Shown: in pieces, positions 1 to 4,892 of the stretch
Layout: each line of letters begins with the position of its first letter
How positions within the stretch are numbered: position 1 is the stretch's first letter
Source: Planctomycetota bacterium
GTDB taxonomy: Bacteria > Planctomycetota > Phycisphaerae > Sedimentisphaerales > Anaerohalosphaeraceae
DNA length: 5,282 nt
Reading direction: 5' to 3'
Assembly (NCBI GenBank): GCA_021160785.1
Contig: JAGHBX010000394.1
Location: 1-5,282, forward strand
The notes under the pieces: generated by a model
What the model saw: only the letters and a program-made list of their open reading frames with translations
Databases searched by the model: none
Told to the model about the DNA's origin: nothing
Translations under genes and position numbers: made by a program

Positions 1-1615
1 CATCGAGCTCCATATCCGCCCGCAATTCGCGCGGAGCAAAATTGCCGTGCATCGCCCGGGAATCCCGACCGTCCGGGGTTGTTATCCATGGCAGATGGGC
101 GGTGCAGCCGTGCCGGTCCACGTAATCCCACCGGGTGTATACGATCATGCCGTCATTGGTTACGCTCGGCTGCCACTCGTTGGTCTCGTGGACGCTCAGG
201 CCGTAAATGTCGCTTCCGTCGGCCTTCATGTCGTACAGCGTGTAGGTGGGGCAAACCCTGCCGCAGCGGAGGTATCCGCCGCGCCGCTCGGAGATCATTG
301 CGACACGGCCGTTGGGCAGCCAGCACGGGTCGAAGTCATTCCACGTGCCGTCGGTGAGCTGTTCGAGACCCGATCCATCGACATTTACCTGGAAAATGTG
401 GTAACAACGCCCTTCGTCCCAGTGACCGCGGGAGGGGTCGGTGTGATACCGGTGGGCTTTATCACCGGTGCACTCGACATAAGCAAAGAGGATTGTTTTG
501 CCGTCGTAAGACAAATCCGGCGAAAGGAAGGAGCCGTCGGTGAGCTTTTGGCCTTTGAGTCGACCCCGCTCAACGACCGAATCGGCGAGCACATCGGTAA
601 GCTGCGGGTTGTCTCCGAAGGGATCGGTCAGTACGTACATGCCGCCGCCGGGTTTGGTATTGATGCCGTAGTATTGATCGCACATGTGGTTAAAGCCCGA
701 GCGATGGCGTTTGATGAAGAGAATCTTGTCGAAATCGAGCAGCGGATTCGAGAAGGCGATTTTGCGGCGCAGCTTGCAGGCTTTCTTGAACAATTCAAAA
801 CGCTCTTCAGTGTCTTCCAACTTGACGCCCACGGCACGGGCGTGCAGTTGCTTCAACTCGGCGGCCATCTGCGTCAAATCCGGTGCAGCAAGCGTCTTTG
901 AGAGGTCGTCCAGCAGTGCGGCCGTTCGACGCAGGATGACATCAAGAGAGTCGCGGTCGGAATCCAGGATCAGGGACTGTCGGTTGAACGTCTGGTCGGC
1001 ATGGCCCAGAATATGTTTGCGGTTTTGCAGATCGCGCCGGATTGTCTCATACTGCATTTCGACTTCGTTTTTCGGAGAGGTGATAATCATGCCGGACGAC
1101 TCGTTTGCCGTGAAAGCGATACCCTTCGTAAGAATTCGCAGTTCGGCAATTGACGTCCAGGGCCGACCGCCGACTTCGGAGAGTGCACGCAGCTTTATAT
1201 AGCGTCCTTTAGCGGGTTTTGCAAACTTGACGGTGCTTTCGCCGCTGCGTTTGGCGAACGTCCCGGCGACAACCGCCCTGCCGAATTTCTTCCTGTCGTC
1301 GCTGACATAAAACTCATAATCCTTTATCGTACCGTTGCCGCCGCCGGGCCTTGGGAGGTAGCTGAATCCGTCGATGGTATAACTTGCTTTCAGATCGCAG
1401 ATTAGATCGTGAGGATGACCCGTTTCGCCGGAGCCCCAGTAAGTGTGCCACATCGTCTGCGGGTCGCCGTCCATCGCCTTGAAGGCTTCATAACTGCCGG
1501 CTTCACTGTCGGCGGCGATCTTGACGGTTACAAGTTTGGCCTGGCAAAAGCCGGATTCGCAAATCAATGCGACCGCCAGAACCGCCGTCAGAACCACAAA
1601 TTGTGCAGTTTTCAT
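1..1615 (-). CDS. Secreted discoidin-domain plus beta-propeller protein, HzsA-related (partial, C-terminus off the left edge)
   Basis: 538 codons are visible without a stop, and the reading frame runs off base 1. Residues 1-26 are a signal peptide (hydrophobic 6-18, likely cleavage after Gln-Ala at 25-26), so the protein is exported. Residues about 28-163 look like an F5/8 type C (discoidin) module: AMDGDPQTMWHT near 47-58, then GRYIKLRAL and IAELRIL at its end. Residues 183-290 are charged and helical. From about 294 come TolB/PD40-like propeller blades: FLSPDLSYDGKTILFAY (363-379), DGSGLEQLTDGTWNDFDP (413-430) and WQPSVTNDGMIVYTRWD (481-497). GFNHMCDQYYG and RCGRVCPTYTLY match my memory of HzsA-related proteins (hydrazine synthase alpha middle-domain family). 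No CxxCH haem motif is seen so far, so hydrazine synthesis should not be inferred; role unknown, perhaps glycan or surface binding. GGAAGG (1624-1629) lies 8 bases before the ATG. Cys-rich propeller: 311, 382, 404, 431, 451, 455, 504. Confidence 0.88.
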   Translation of the reverse strand, partial: MKTAQFVVLTAVLAVALICESGFCQAKLVTVKIAADSEAGSYEAFKAMDGDPQTMWHTYWGSGETGHPHDLICDLKASYTIDGFSYLPRPGGGNGTIKDYEFYVSDDRKKFGRAVVAGTFAKRSGESTVKFAKPAKGRYIKLRALSEVGGRPWTSIAELRILTKGIAFTANESSGMIITSPKNEVEMQYETIRRDLQNRKHILGHADQTFNRQSLILDSDRDSLDVILRRTAALLDDLSKTLAAPDLTQMAAELKQLHARAVGVKLEDTEERFELFKKACKLRRKIAFSNPLLDFDKILFIKRHRSGFNHMCDQYYGINTKPGGGMYVLTDPFGDNPQLTDVLADSVVERGRLKGQKLTDGSFLSPDLSYDGKTILFAYVECTGDKAHRYHTDPSRGHWDEGRCYHIFQVNVDGSGLEQLTDGTWNDFDPCWLPNGRVAMISERRGGYLRCGRVCPTYTLYDMKADGSDIYGLSVHETNEWQPSVTNDGMIVYTRWDYVDRHGCTAHLPWITTPDGRDSRAMHGNFAPRELRADMELD

Positions 1616-1623
1616 CTTATCAT

Positions 1624-1629
1624 CCTTCC
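1624..1629 (-). promoter_or_regulatory. Ribosome binding site of the propeller gene
   Basis: GGAAGG on the minus strand with 8 bases to the ATG at 1615. It fixes this ATG as the start, and the encoded product begins with a good signal peptide. Confidence 0.7.
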
Positions 1630-1664
1630 ATGTGCTCTAAATGACTCGATCACAACCGATGTTA

Positions 1665-1700
1665 TATGATAAACGAAAAAGGCCTGCGATTCAAGTATTT
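1665..1700. repeat. Dispersed repeat 1, copy A (promoter-like)
   Basis: This 36-base stretch matches 3261-3296 at 31 of 36 positions without gaps, in the same orientation. Similarity falls off on the left (gtta against cgta) and is lost on the right. It contains promoter PA. The two copies bracket the sigma/anti-sigma operon. Confidence 0.75.
1666..1694 (-). promoter_or_regulatory. Promoter PA of the propeller gene
   Basis: On the minus strand, TTGAAT (1694-1689), a 17-base spacer and TATCAT (1671-1666) form a sigma70-like promoter. The predicted transcript would start near 1659, about 44 bases before the ATG at 1615. The element is nearly duplicated upstream of the sigma gene (see 3262-3290), including most of the spacer (CGCAGG followed by a C/T-rich run), which supports function. 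The propeller gene can thus be transcribed apart from the anti-sigma gene. Prediction from sequence only. Confidence 0.6.
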
Positions 1701-1725
1701 GTCCGCATTATCGAAGATTCTTGCA

Positions 1726-1760
1726 GAACATTTGGGCTTGTTGTGTCGTTACGGACAGGG
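1726..1760. repeat. Dispersed repeat 2, copy A (ECF-promoter-like)
   Basis: 35 bases matching 4801-4835 at 31 of 35 positions without gaps, in the same orientation. It begins one base beyond the anti-sigma stop codon (1762-1764) on that gene's downstream side. Read on the plus strand it has AGAAC (1725-1729), 17 bases, then CGTT (1747-1750), resembling ECF sigma promoters. As a promoter it would fire antisense into the end of the anti-sigma gene. It could instead be part of a mobile or structural repeat, because the spacer is conserved too. Confidence 0.7.
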
Positions 1761-1761
1761 T

Positions 1762-2553
1762 TCAGTCAGTTTCTTCTTCGATCAGCAACCGGGAGAGTAA
1801 TTCGGAGAGGTACCGGTGTGAAATCTCGCCGACGGCGCAATAAGAGTATTCACCGATGCGGGCCGACACCATGTTGTTGCTGGCGAACGAGCTCTTCCAG
1901 AAGACATGCTTGCCGTGCGCAAATTCAGTACTTATTCCGAGCGTTTCGGGTCGGTCGGTTACAATGACGATACTCATGACTCCCTGTGGTGTGTCAACGA
2001 CATAGCTGCCCACGACGCCGCCCTGGAAATGCCTGACGCAGCAGCCTCTAAGCGCCAGACCCTGTTCGGGTGTGGGCAGGCGAGGGTTGAATCCGAGCTT
2101 TTCCCTGAAGTACTCAGCGAGTTTTTCCGGCTGGGCTTCTGCAAAGAAACCGTTGTGCTGTGCGAGGTTGTTGCGGTGAATCTGGACAAGGGCTTTTTGT
2201 GCGGCCATGGCGGGCGACGGTGTCAGCATATCTATAACAAGCGGTGCAATAATAATCATTGCGGCCACGGCGCCGGCGACGATAACCCAGCTCCGGCGGT
2301 GTGCGCGAATATCGAAGATGCGGCTCACCAGGCGTGCTCGCGCAGGCGATTTGTCCGCCGGCAGGCTGTCCCGTATTCGGTCGGCAAGATCGGGTGCGGC
2401 GCTGACATTGGCGAAAGCACTTTTCAGCCTGGCGGCGAGTGCGCGTTTTTCCGCAAGTCGGCTGCGACACAGTTGACAGCTCTCAAGATGGGCCTCTTGT
2501 GTCTCGCCGTCCTGCATTATCCGCTCAAATTGTTCTTCTGTAAGGTGACTCAT
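1762..2553 (-). CDS. Transmembrane zinc-binding anti-sigma factor
   Basis: 263 residues from the ATG at 2553, chosen over the in-frame ATG at 2571 because AGGAGG (2565-2560) lies 6 bases ahead and the start overlaps the sigma stop as ATGA. The N-terminal cytoplasmic part carries the zinc anti-sigma (ZAS) motif His22-x3-Cys26-x2-Cys29. A transmembrane helix spans about 88-110 after the basic DIRAHRRS. The extracytoplasmic part (111-263) has a block near 146-200 (AEYFREKLGF, then Gly170-Cys171-Cys172, then VMSIVIV) like the C-terminal domain of other transmembrane anti-sigma factors. Family knowledge: such proteins hold the ECF factor at the membrane until a signal releases it. Cys171, Cys172, Cys239 and His 126, 133, 175, 213, 216, 246 lie outside, so metal or redox sensing is possible but unproven. 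Cotranscribed with the sigma gene. Confidence 0.9.
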   Translation of the reverse strand: MSHLTEEQFERIMQDGETQEAHLESCQLCRSRLAEKRALAARLKSAFANVSAAPDLADRIRDSLPADKSPARARLVSRIFDIRAHRRSWVIVAGAVAAMIIIAPLVIDMLTPSPAMAAQKALVQIHRNNLAQHNGFFAEAQPEKLAEYFREKLGFNPRLPTPEQGLALRGCCVRHFQGGVVGSYVVDTPQGVMSIVIVTDRPETLGISTEFAHGKHVFWKSSFASNNMVSARIGEYSYCAVGEISHRYLSELLSRLLIEEETD

Positions 2554-3101
2554 TGTCGACCTCCTGTCCATCCCATTTCTTCGGCCCAGGAAGACAGATG
2601 CTCCCTGAGTGCGGCCCGAGCCCGGCTCGTGCGACTCTTGACGGTTCCGACCGCAACGCCGGTGATTTTGGCGACGTCTTCCTGACTGAACCCTTCCACA
2701 TCGACAAGGAACAAAGTCAGCCGTTGATCGTCGGCAAGGCTCGCCAGGGCCTTAATGACCTGTTCGTCGGAGAAATTCTCCAGCAAATCCTGCGGATTCG
2801 ACCATACCGTCTCGATAGCGACAGGCTTGTGCTCTAAACCATCCTCATCGAGGGGCAGATGCGGTCCGGCGGTTTTTTGACGTCGAAGCCGGTCGATCCA
2901 GGTGTTGCGCAGGATACGCATCAGCCAGGCTTTACAGTTTGTGTCGGTTTTGAAAGAGCCGAAATTCTCAAACGCCTTGAGGAACGTTGTCTGCACGAGG
3001 TCGCCAGCGGTTTCCCTTGCACCGCACAGCGCAAATGCAGCCCTGTACACTGCGTCAATGTGCGCGCAAGCAGTCTTTTCGAACCGGCTTCTGAGAGTCA
3101 T
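2550..3101 (-). CDS. ECF-subfamily RNA polymerase sigma factor
   Basis: 183 residues, the usual size for an extracytoplasmic-function sigma factor. Region 2 spans about 7-76: AGDLVQTTFLKAFENFGSF (core binding, region 2.2) then AWLMRILRNTWIDRLRRQK (regions 2.3/2.4, which melt and read the -10). A variable linker (77-108) follows, then region 4 at about 112-166, with LADDQRLTLFLVDVEGFSQ and the helix-turn-helix EDVAKITGVAVGTVKSRTSRARAAL that reads the -35. There is no C-terminal extension beyond about 183. The stop overlaps the anti-sigma start by 4 bases, the classic coupled pair. The ATG at 3101 lacks a clear Shine-Dalgarno (AGCGGGCCT only), and no upstream in-frame ATG or GTG occurs before a stop, so this start is the best available. 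The 5' leader carries two promoter candidates. I cannot assign a numbered ECF group. Confidence 0.93.
   Translation of the reverse strand: MTLRSRFEKTACAHIDAVYRAAFALCGARETAGDLVQTTFLKAFENFGSFKTDTNCKAWLMRILRNTWIDRLRRQKTAGPHLPLDEDGLEHKPVAIETVWSNPQDLLENFSDEQVIKALASLADDQRLTLFLVDVEGFSQEDVAKITGVAVGTVKSRTSRARAALREHLSSWAEEMGWTGGRQ
2560..2565 (-). promoter_or_regulatory. Ribosome binding site deciding the anti-sigma start
   Basis: A perfect AGGAGG on the minus strand lies 6 bases before the ATG at 2553. It sits inside the last codons of the sigma gene and favours the shorter anti-sigma start over the in-frame ATG at 2571, which would lie upstream of it. Confidence 0.8.
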
Positions 3102-3177
3102 AGGCCCGCTTGTTCTCGCTTCAATCTTCTTAACGTTCGTGTCCCTTGATACGTTGCATACAAATCACAAATCTTCG

Positions 3178-3206
3178 ATTTTACTCTCGCTGACCCGAAT
3201 TGACAA
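3178..3206 (-). promoter_or_regulatory. Proximal sigma70-like promoter of the sigma operon
   Basis: On the minus strand, TTGTCA (3206-3201), a 17-base spacer and TAAAAT (3183-3178): five of six consensus bases in each hexamer. Transcription would begin near 3171, giving a leader of about 70 bases before the ATG at 3101. It probably gives basal housekeeping expression. Prediction only. Confidence 0.55.
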
Positions 3207-3260
3207 CGCCGTGGGTTGGATTGGCGTCCTATGGCGGGTTTGGCAAACTTAACGGTCGTA

Positions 3261-3296
3261 TATGATAACCGAAAAGGACCTGCGATACAAATATTT
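3261..3296. repeat. Dispersed repeat 1, copy B (promoter-like)
   Basis: Partner of 1665-1700, 31 of 36 bases identical and the same orientation; it contains promoter PB. The two copies lie about 1.6 kb apart and enclose the whole sigma/anti-sigma operon. Confidence 0.75.
3262..3290 (-). promoter_or_regulatory. Distal promoter PB of the sigma operon
   Basis: On the minus strand, TTGTAT (3290-3285), a 17-base spacer and TATCAT (3267-3262). The hexamers, spacer length and most spacer bases equal those of PA at 1666-1694. Transcription would give a leader of roughly 150 bases before the sigma ATG. The shared CGCAGG inside the spacers could be an operator or an extended promoter element. Prediction only. 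Confidence 0.5.
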
Positions 3297-3324
3297 TAGT
3301 ATCGTCCCAAAGTTAGGGGATAGA

Positions 3325-3352
3325 TTGAAAAAGGCTTGAGTTGCGATATCAT
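3325..3352 (+). promoter_or_regulatory. Sigma70-like promoter before the 42-codon ORF
   Basis: TTGAAA (3325-3330), 16 bases, TATCAT (3347-3352), about 40 bases before the ATG at 3395. The left arm of the 10-bp inverted repeat (3333-3342) lies inside its spacer, as an operator often does. It is divergent from the sigma operon promoters. Prediction only. Confidence 0.4.
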
Positions 3353-3394
3353 ATTGTTGACAAGACGACACTTTTATCACAGGGAACTCAAGCC
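3333..3394. repeat. 10-bp perfect inverted repeat, arms 3333-3342 and 3385-3394
   Basis: GGCTTGAGTT and AACTCAAGCC are perfect inverted copies, 52 bases apart start to start. The left arm lies between the -35 and -10 of the candidate promoter; the right arm ends exactly at the ATG of the 42-codon ORF. It could be a pair of operators, a hairpin masking the start of a longer transcript, or part of an insertion-sequence end. Confidence 0.6.
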
Positions 3395-3523
3395 ATGCAG
3401 GATATTATAACGCTGGAAGTTTTAAGTGCTACATCAGAAAAGGGATTTTCACTGGATGAACTGATTTTTCGGACAAAGGAGCTGTTCGAAAAGGAGGGTC
3501 TGGCCGGTTTTGAAATATCATAA
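3395..3523 (+). pseudogene. 42-codon ORF, possibly the N-terminal remnant of a transposase
   Basis: The ORF starts MQDIITLEVLSATSEKGFSL and ends KEGLAGFEIS, a mixed-charge, probably helical peptide with no signal or membrane segment. AGGGA (3380-3384) lies 10 bases before the ATG, further than ideal. The text before LAGF resembles the N-terminal segment of some insertion-sequence transposases I have seen in environmental genomes, but I cannot name the family. The similarity seems to continue in shifted frames: KYHKTIP from 3513 and IQFRWYAHRR near 3561-3590, which would suit a frameshifted, decayed gene. The alternative is a genuine small protein of unknown function. It lies in an AT-richer patch with other remnants. 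Confidence 0.35.
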
Positions 3524-3760
3524 GACTATCCCCCACCAGAGAAAAGACCAAGCAGGTCCATCCAGTTCCGTTGGTATGCCCATAGACGGAGTATATGTAT
3601 GGTCAGGAATGGAAACATCTCATACGATTGATGACGCCGGATCGTTCCTTCATGCAGTTCTTTTTTTGATGGCTCCCAGAGTGCGGCTCCTCAAGACTCC
3701 CAACTCTATCTGATGGAAAGAATCGCTACATTAGACGCAGTCTCAGGAATTTGAGAAGTA

Positions 3761-3847
3761 ATGGAACGATATGACGGGTCTAATCGTTTTGATGGACAAG
3801 CAGAGACATTTTCCTGCAATGAATTTAAGTGCCCTAAGCACATTTAG
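3761..3847 (+). CDS. Doubtful 28-codon Cys-containing micropeptide
   Basis: ATG at 3761, stop TAG at 3845-3847. The peptide begins MERYDGSNRF and ends FSCNEFKCPKHI, with Cys-x4-Cys-Pro-x-His near the C-terminus that could bind a metal. The only ribosome-binding hint is GAGAAG close to the start; AGGA lies 12 bases away. It ends 18 bases before the FeMo-cofactor-type gene, so it could be its leader or a remnant. Chance ORFs of this size are common, so confidence is low. Confidence 0.2.
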   Translation: MERYDGSNRFDGQAETFSCNEFKCPKHI

Positions 3848-3853
3848 CTCAAT

Positions 3854-3857
3854 GGAG
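3854..3857 (+). promoter_or_regulatory. Ribosome binding site of the FeMo-cofactor-type gene
   Basis: GGAG lies 8 bases before the ATG at 3866, with a second AGGA closer in. It supports this start, which also begins the family's usual first strand (MKVAVPS). Confidence 0.6.
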
Positions 3858-3865
3858 ATCAGGAC

Positions 3866-4228
3866 ATGAAGGTGGCGGTTCCATCAGCACAGCCGAAACT
3901 TGATGCTCATACCGAAGCTGAGCTGCATTGCAACAAATACATGCTAATTATTGATATTGATACTATGAGATACGAGGCAATAGCGAACCCGGTAACATCA
4001 CAGGAGAAAACTGCCGCTGTTGATCTTCTCGTCCAGAAACTCGTGCAGAAAAGTGTTCGGAAAGTGCTGACAGATAAGTGTAGCTGCGACATGCAAAAAC
4101 GCTTTTGGGTTGCAGGAATTCAGACAATTGATGTCGATACAGGCACGGCCCGTAGTATGGTTGAACAACTGAAGGAAGTGTGCATGGCCGAAACCCTGAT
4201 TCTGCCTGTTAGAGAGATCCTGGGGTAG
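3866..4228 (+). CDS. Stand-alone dinitrogenase iron-molybdenum cofactor biosynthesis-type protein (NifX/NifB C-terminal-like)
   Basis: 120 residues, the usual size of single-domain Nitro_FeMo-Co family members. It opens with MKVAVPS and LDA (12-14), then YMLIIDIDTMRYEAIANP (25-42), AAVDLLVQKLV (50-60), KVLTD (66-70), AGIQTIDVDTGTARSMVEQL (83-102), matching the family's ribonuclease H-like alpha/beta fold. In nitrogen fixers such proteins bind FeMo-cofactor precursors, but many anaerobes carry stand-alone copies of unknown, probably iron-sulphur or metal-cluster-related role. The usual loop of the SPHFGRCPYF type is replaced here by HTEAELHCNKYM, losing the His/Phe/Gly pattern but keeping Cys22. 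Other Cys: 72, 74, 106; Cys-x-Cys at 72-74 is unusual. No nif gene is visible nearby, so nitrogen fixation should not be inferred. No clear terminator follows. Confidence 0.85.
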   Translation: MKVAVPSAQPKLDAHTEAELHCNKYMLIIDIDTMRYEAIANPVTSQEKTAAVDLLVQKLVQKSVRKVLTDKCSCDMQKRFWVAGIQTIDVDTGTARSMVEQLKEVCMAETLILPVREILG

Positions 4229-4317
4229 GTCGGTAGTAAAGGTTATATTTCTTATGAATACAGGATAGTTCCGTTTCTATAGAGACCCAATCTCAAGAAA
4301 TTGAATCTTGGATGAAC

Positions 4318-4527
4318 GGGCGGAAATGACATTAGAAGTGTCAAAAACAGCCTGTTGACTTGGCCATTGTTGATATTTCACTTAACGGAACGAGCGGTTT
4401 GGAGCTTACTGAAAGGATAAATCTGCGATGGCCCGACCTTCTTGTCCTGATATTTTCTTCACACAATAAAGCGGCGTATGTCAGACGCGCATTTCGACGA
4501 GACGCAAGAGGTATTGATATGACCAGA
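4318..4527 (+). pseudogene. Response regulator receiver-domain fragment
   Basis: From 4354 the frame reads VDLAIVDISLNGTSGLELTE (the phosphoacceptor Asp is the D of VDISL), then RINLRWPDLLVLIFSS, HNKAAYVRRAF and RRDARGIDMT. This is the second half of a NarL/FixJ-type receiver domain: the aspartate strand, the switch serine region (SS) and the AxG near its end. The first part of the domain, with the acidic pocket, is missing. An in-frame TAG lies at 4333-4335, and traces of the preceding helix (GCGGAA... to CAGCCT, 4320-4353) appear only across frame shifts. The last conserved element (usually GY-x-x-K) reads GIDMT, and no LuxR-type helix-turn-helix follows. It looks like a decayed gene cut on both sides; start and end are approximate. 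Confidence 0.7.
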
Positions 4528-4548
4528 CGTGACATGAAAGGAAAAACC

Positions 4549-4746
4549 ATGAGATTCCACCGGCCCACCAGCCAAAGGAATTGTCCGGAATGTGGCGGCA
4601 AGATGATGGAGGTGGACCGCTGTCACGAGAACGGAATGCTGTTTGTGTGGCATGAGTGCAACAGAGAGGATTGCAACGGACAATGGTTGCAGAAGATACC
4701 TCAGAAATCTCAGAATAGGATCGGCACTGGCAGTTACAGCCGATAA
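4549..4746 (+). CDS. Small zinc-ribbon protein
   Basis: 65 residues from the ATG at 4549, preceded by AAAGGA (4537-4542) with 6 bases spacing. In-frame ATGs at 4519 (after AAGAGG) and 4534 are alternative starts adding 10 or 5 residues. The core has Cys12-Pro-Glu-Cys15-Gly-Gly and Cys37-x4-Cys42, with Cys25 and His26 between: a plausible treble-cysteine zinc ribbon. The aromatic GMLFVWHEC and GQWLQKI parts suit a compact two-sheet ribbon. The C-terminal tail (51-65) is polar and probably disordered. There is no signal peptide, so it is cytoplasmic. Function unknown; ribbons of this kind bind nucleic acid or proteins. The frame is open upstream through the receiver fragment, so a fused read-through product is possible. 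No gene follows closely on this strand. Confidence 0.6.
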   Translation: MRFHRPTSQRNCPECGGKMMEVDRCHENGMLFVWHECNREDCNGQWLQKIPQKSQNRIGTGSYSR

Positions 4747-4799
4747 TCAATTTGCGAGTCAAAGGACGCTTGATAACTTTGATGTACAATTTTTTACAT

Positions 4800-4825
4800 G
4801 GAACGTTTGGGCTTGTTGAGTCGTT
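4800..4825 (+). promoter_or_regulatory. Candidate ECF sigma promoter of the Met/His-rich gene
   Basis: GGAAC (4800-4804), 17 bases, CGTT (4822-4825). This spacing and these bases resemble the GGAAC / CGTT promoters read by several ECF sigma factors such as SigH and SigE of actinobacteria. The gene starts about 75 bases downstream. Recognition by the ECF factor of this window is a guess. Confidence 0.4.
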
Positions 4826-4835
4826 ATGAACAGGG
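4801..4835. repeat. Dispersed repeat 2, copy B
   Basis: Partner of 1726-1760, with 31 of 35 bases identical and the same orientation. It lies 66 bases before the ATG of the Met/His-rich secreted protein and holds the ECF-like promoter described separately. Confidence 0.7.
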
Positions 4836-4853
4836 AGACGGGGTGTACCGTCT
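4836..4853. repeat. 6-bp inverted repeat with 6-base loop
   Basis: AGACGG (4836-4841) and CCGTCT (4848-4853) enclose GGTGTA. It lies directly after repeat 2 and 47 bases before the ATG at 4901, near where transcription from the candidate ECF promoter would begin, so it may be an operator or a leader hairpin. There is no U-run, so it is not an intrinsic terminator. Confidence 0.4.
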
Positions 4854-4886
4854 GCGATTATTTGCAAAGTAAAGTATAGCGTTAAT

Positions 4887-4892
4887 CAGGAG
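4887..4892 (+). promoter_or_regulatory. Ribosome binding site of the Met/His-rich gene
   Basis: CAGGAG lies 8 bases before the ATG at 4901 and supports that start. Confidence 0.65.

Larger units (their letters stand above)
3524..3865. other. 342-base stretch without a convincing gene
   Basis: The first 190 bases hold only short, mutually shifted ORFs, which may be the decayed continuation of the ORF at 3395-3523. A 67-codon frame from a TTG at 3510 to 3713 overlaps that ORF, has no ribosome binding site and shows no recognisable motif. The last part holds a 28-codon frame (3761-3847) and a run-in to the next gene. No strong terminator hairpin or promoter is obvious. Confidence 0.5.

Noticed and set aside
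47..901. Long plus-strand ORF of 284 codons
   Set aside because: It is antisense to the propeller gene. The minus strand has a signal peptide, ribosome binding site and recognised domains over the same bases, while this ORF shows no known motif and arises from GC-rich codon bias.
1906..2685. Plus-strand ORF of 259 codons
   Set aside because: Antisense to both the anti-sigma and sigma genes, which have clear family motifs; the product has scattered cysteines and no recognisable fold.
1710..3179. Inverted 10-mer ATCGAAGATT at 1710-1719 and 3170-3179
   Set aside because: Ten bases of moderately AT-rich sequence can recur by chance over this length, and the flanks do not match.
1665..3296. The sigma/anti-sigma operon as a unit inserted between direct repeats
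   Set aside because: The repeats contain well-spaced promoters facing the genes, are only 86 percent alike and have no abutting mobile gene, so shared regulation explains them better than a target duplication.
3771..3869. Plus-strand 32-codon frame whose stop overlaps the FeMo-type gene start as ATGA
   Set aside because: The overlap suggests coupling, but there is only a weak GGAAC ahead of the ATG, no motif, and a competing 28-codon frame on the same strand.
3866..4228. Evidence for a nitrogen fixation locus
   Set aside because: Single-domain proteins of this family are common in non-fixing anaerobes and no other nif gene is present.
4782..4799. ATGTA / TACAT inverted repeat with an intervening T-run
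   Set aside because: Only five base pairs and AT-rich; too weak for a terminator or an operator claim.
4341..4867. Several minus-strand ORFs of 74 to 128 codons opposite the receiver fragment and zinc ribbon
   Set aside because: No ribosome binding site or motif, and the plus strand explains the coding signal.
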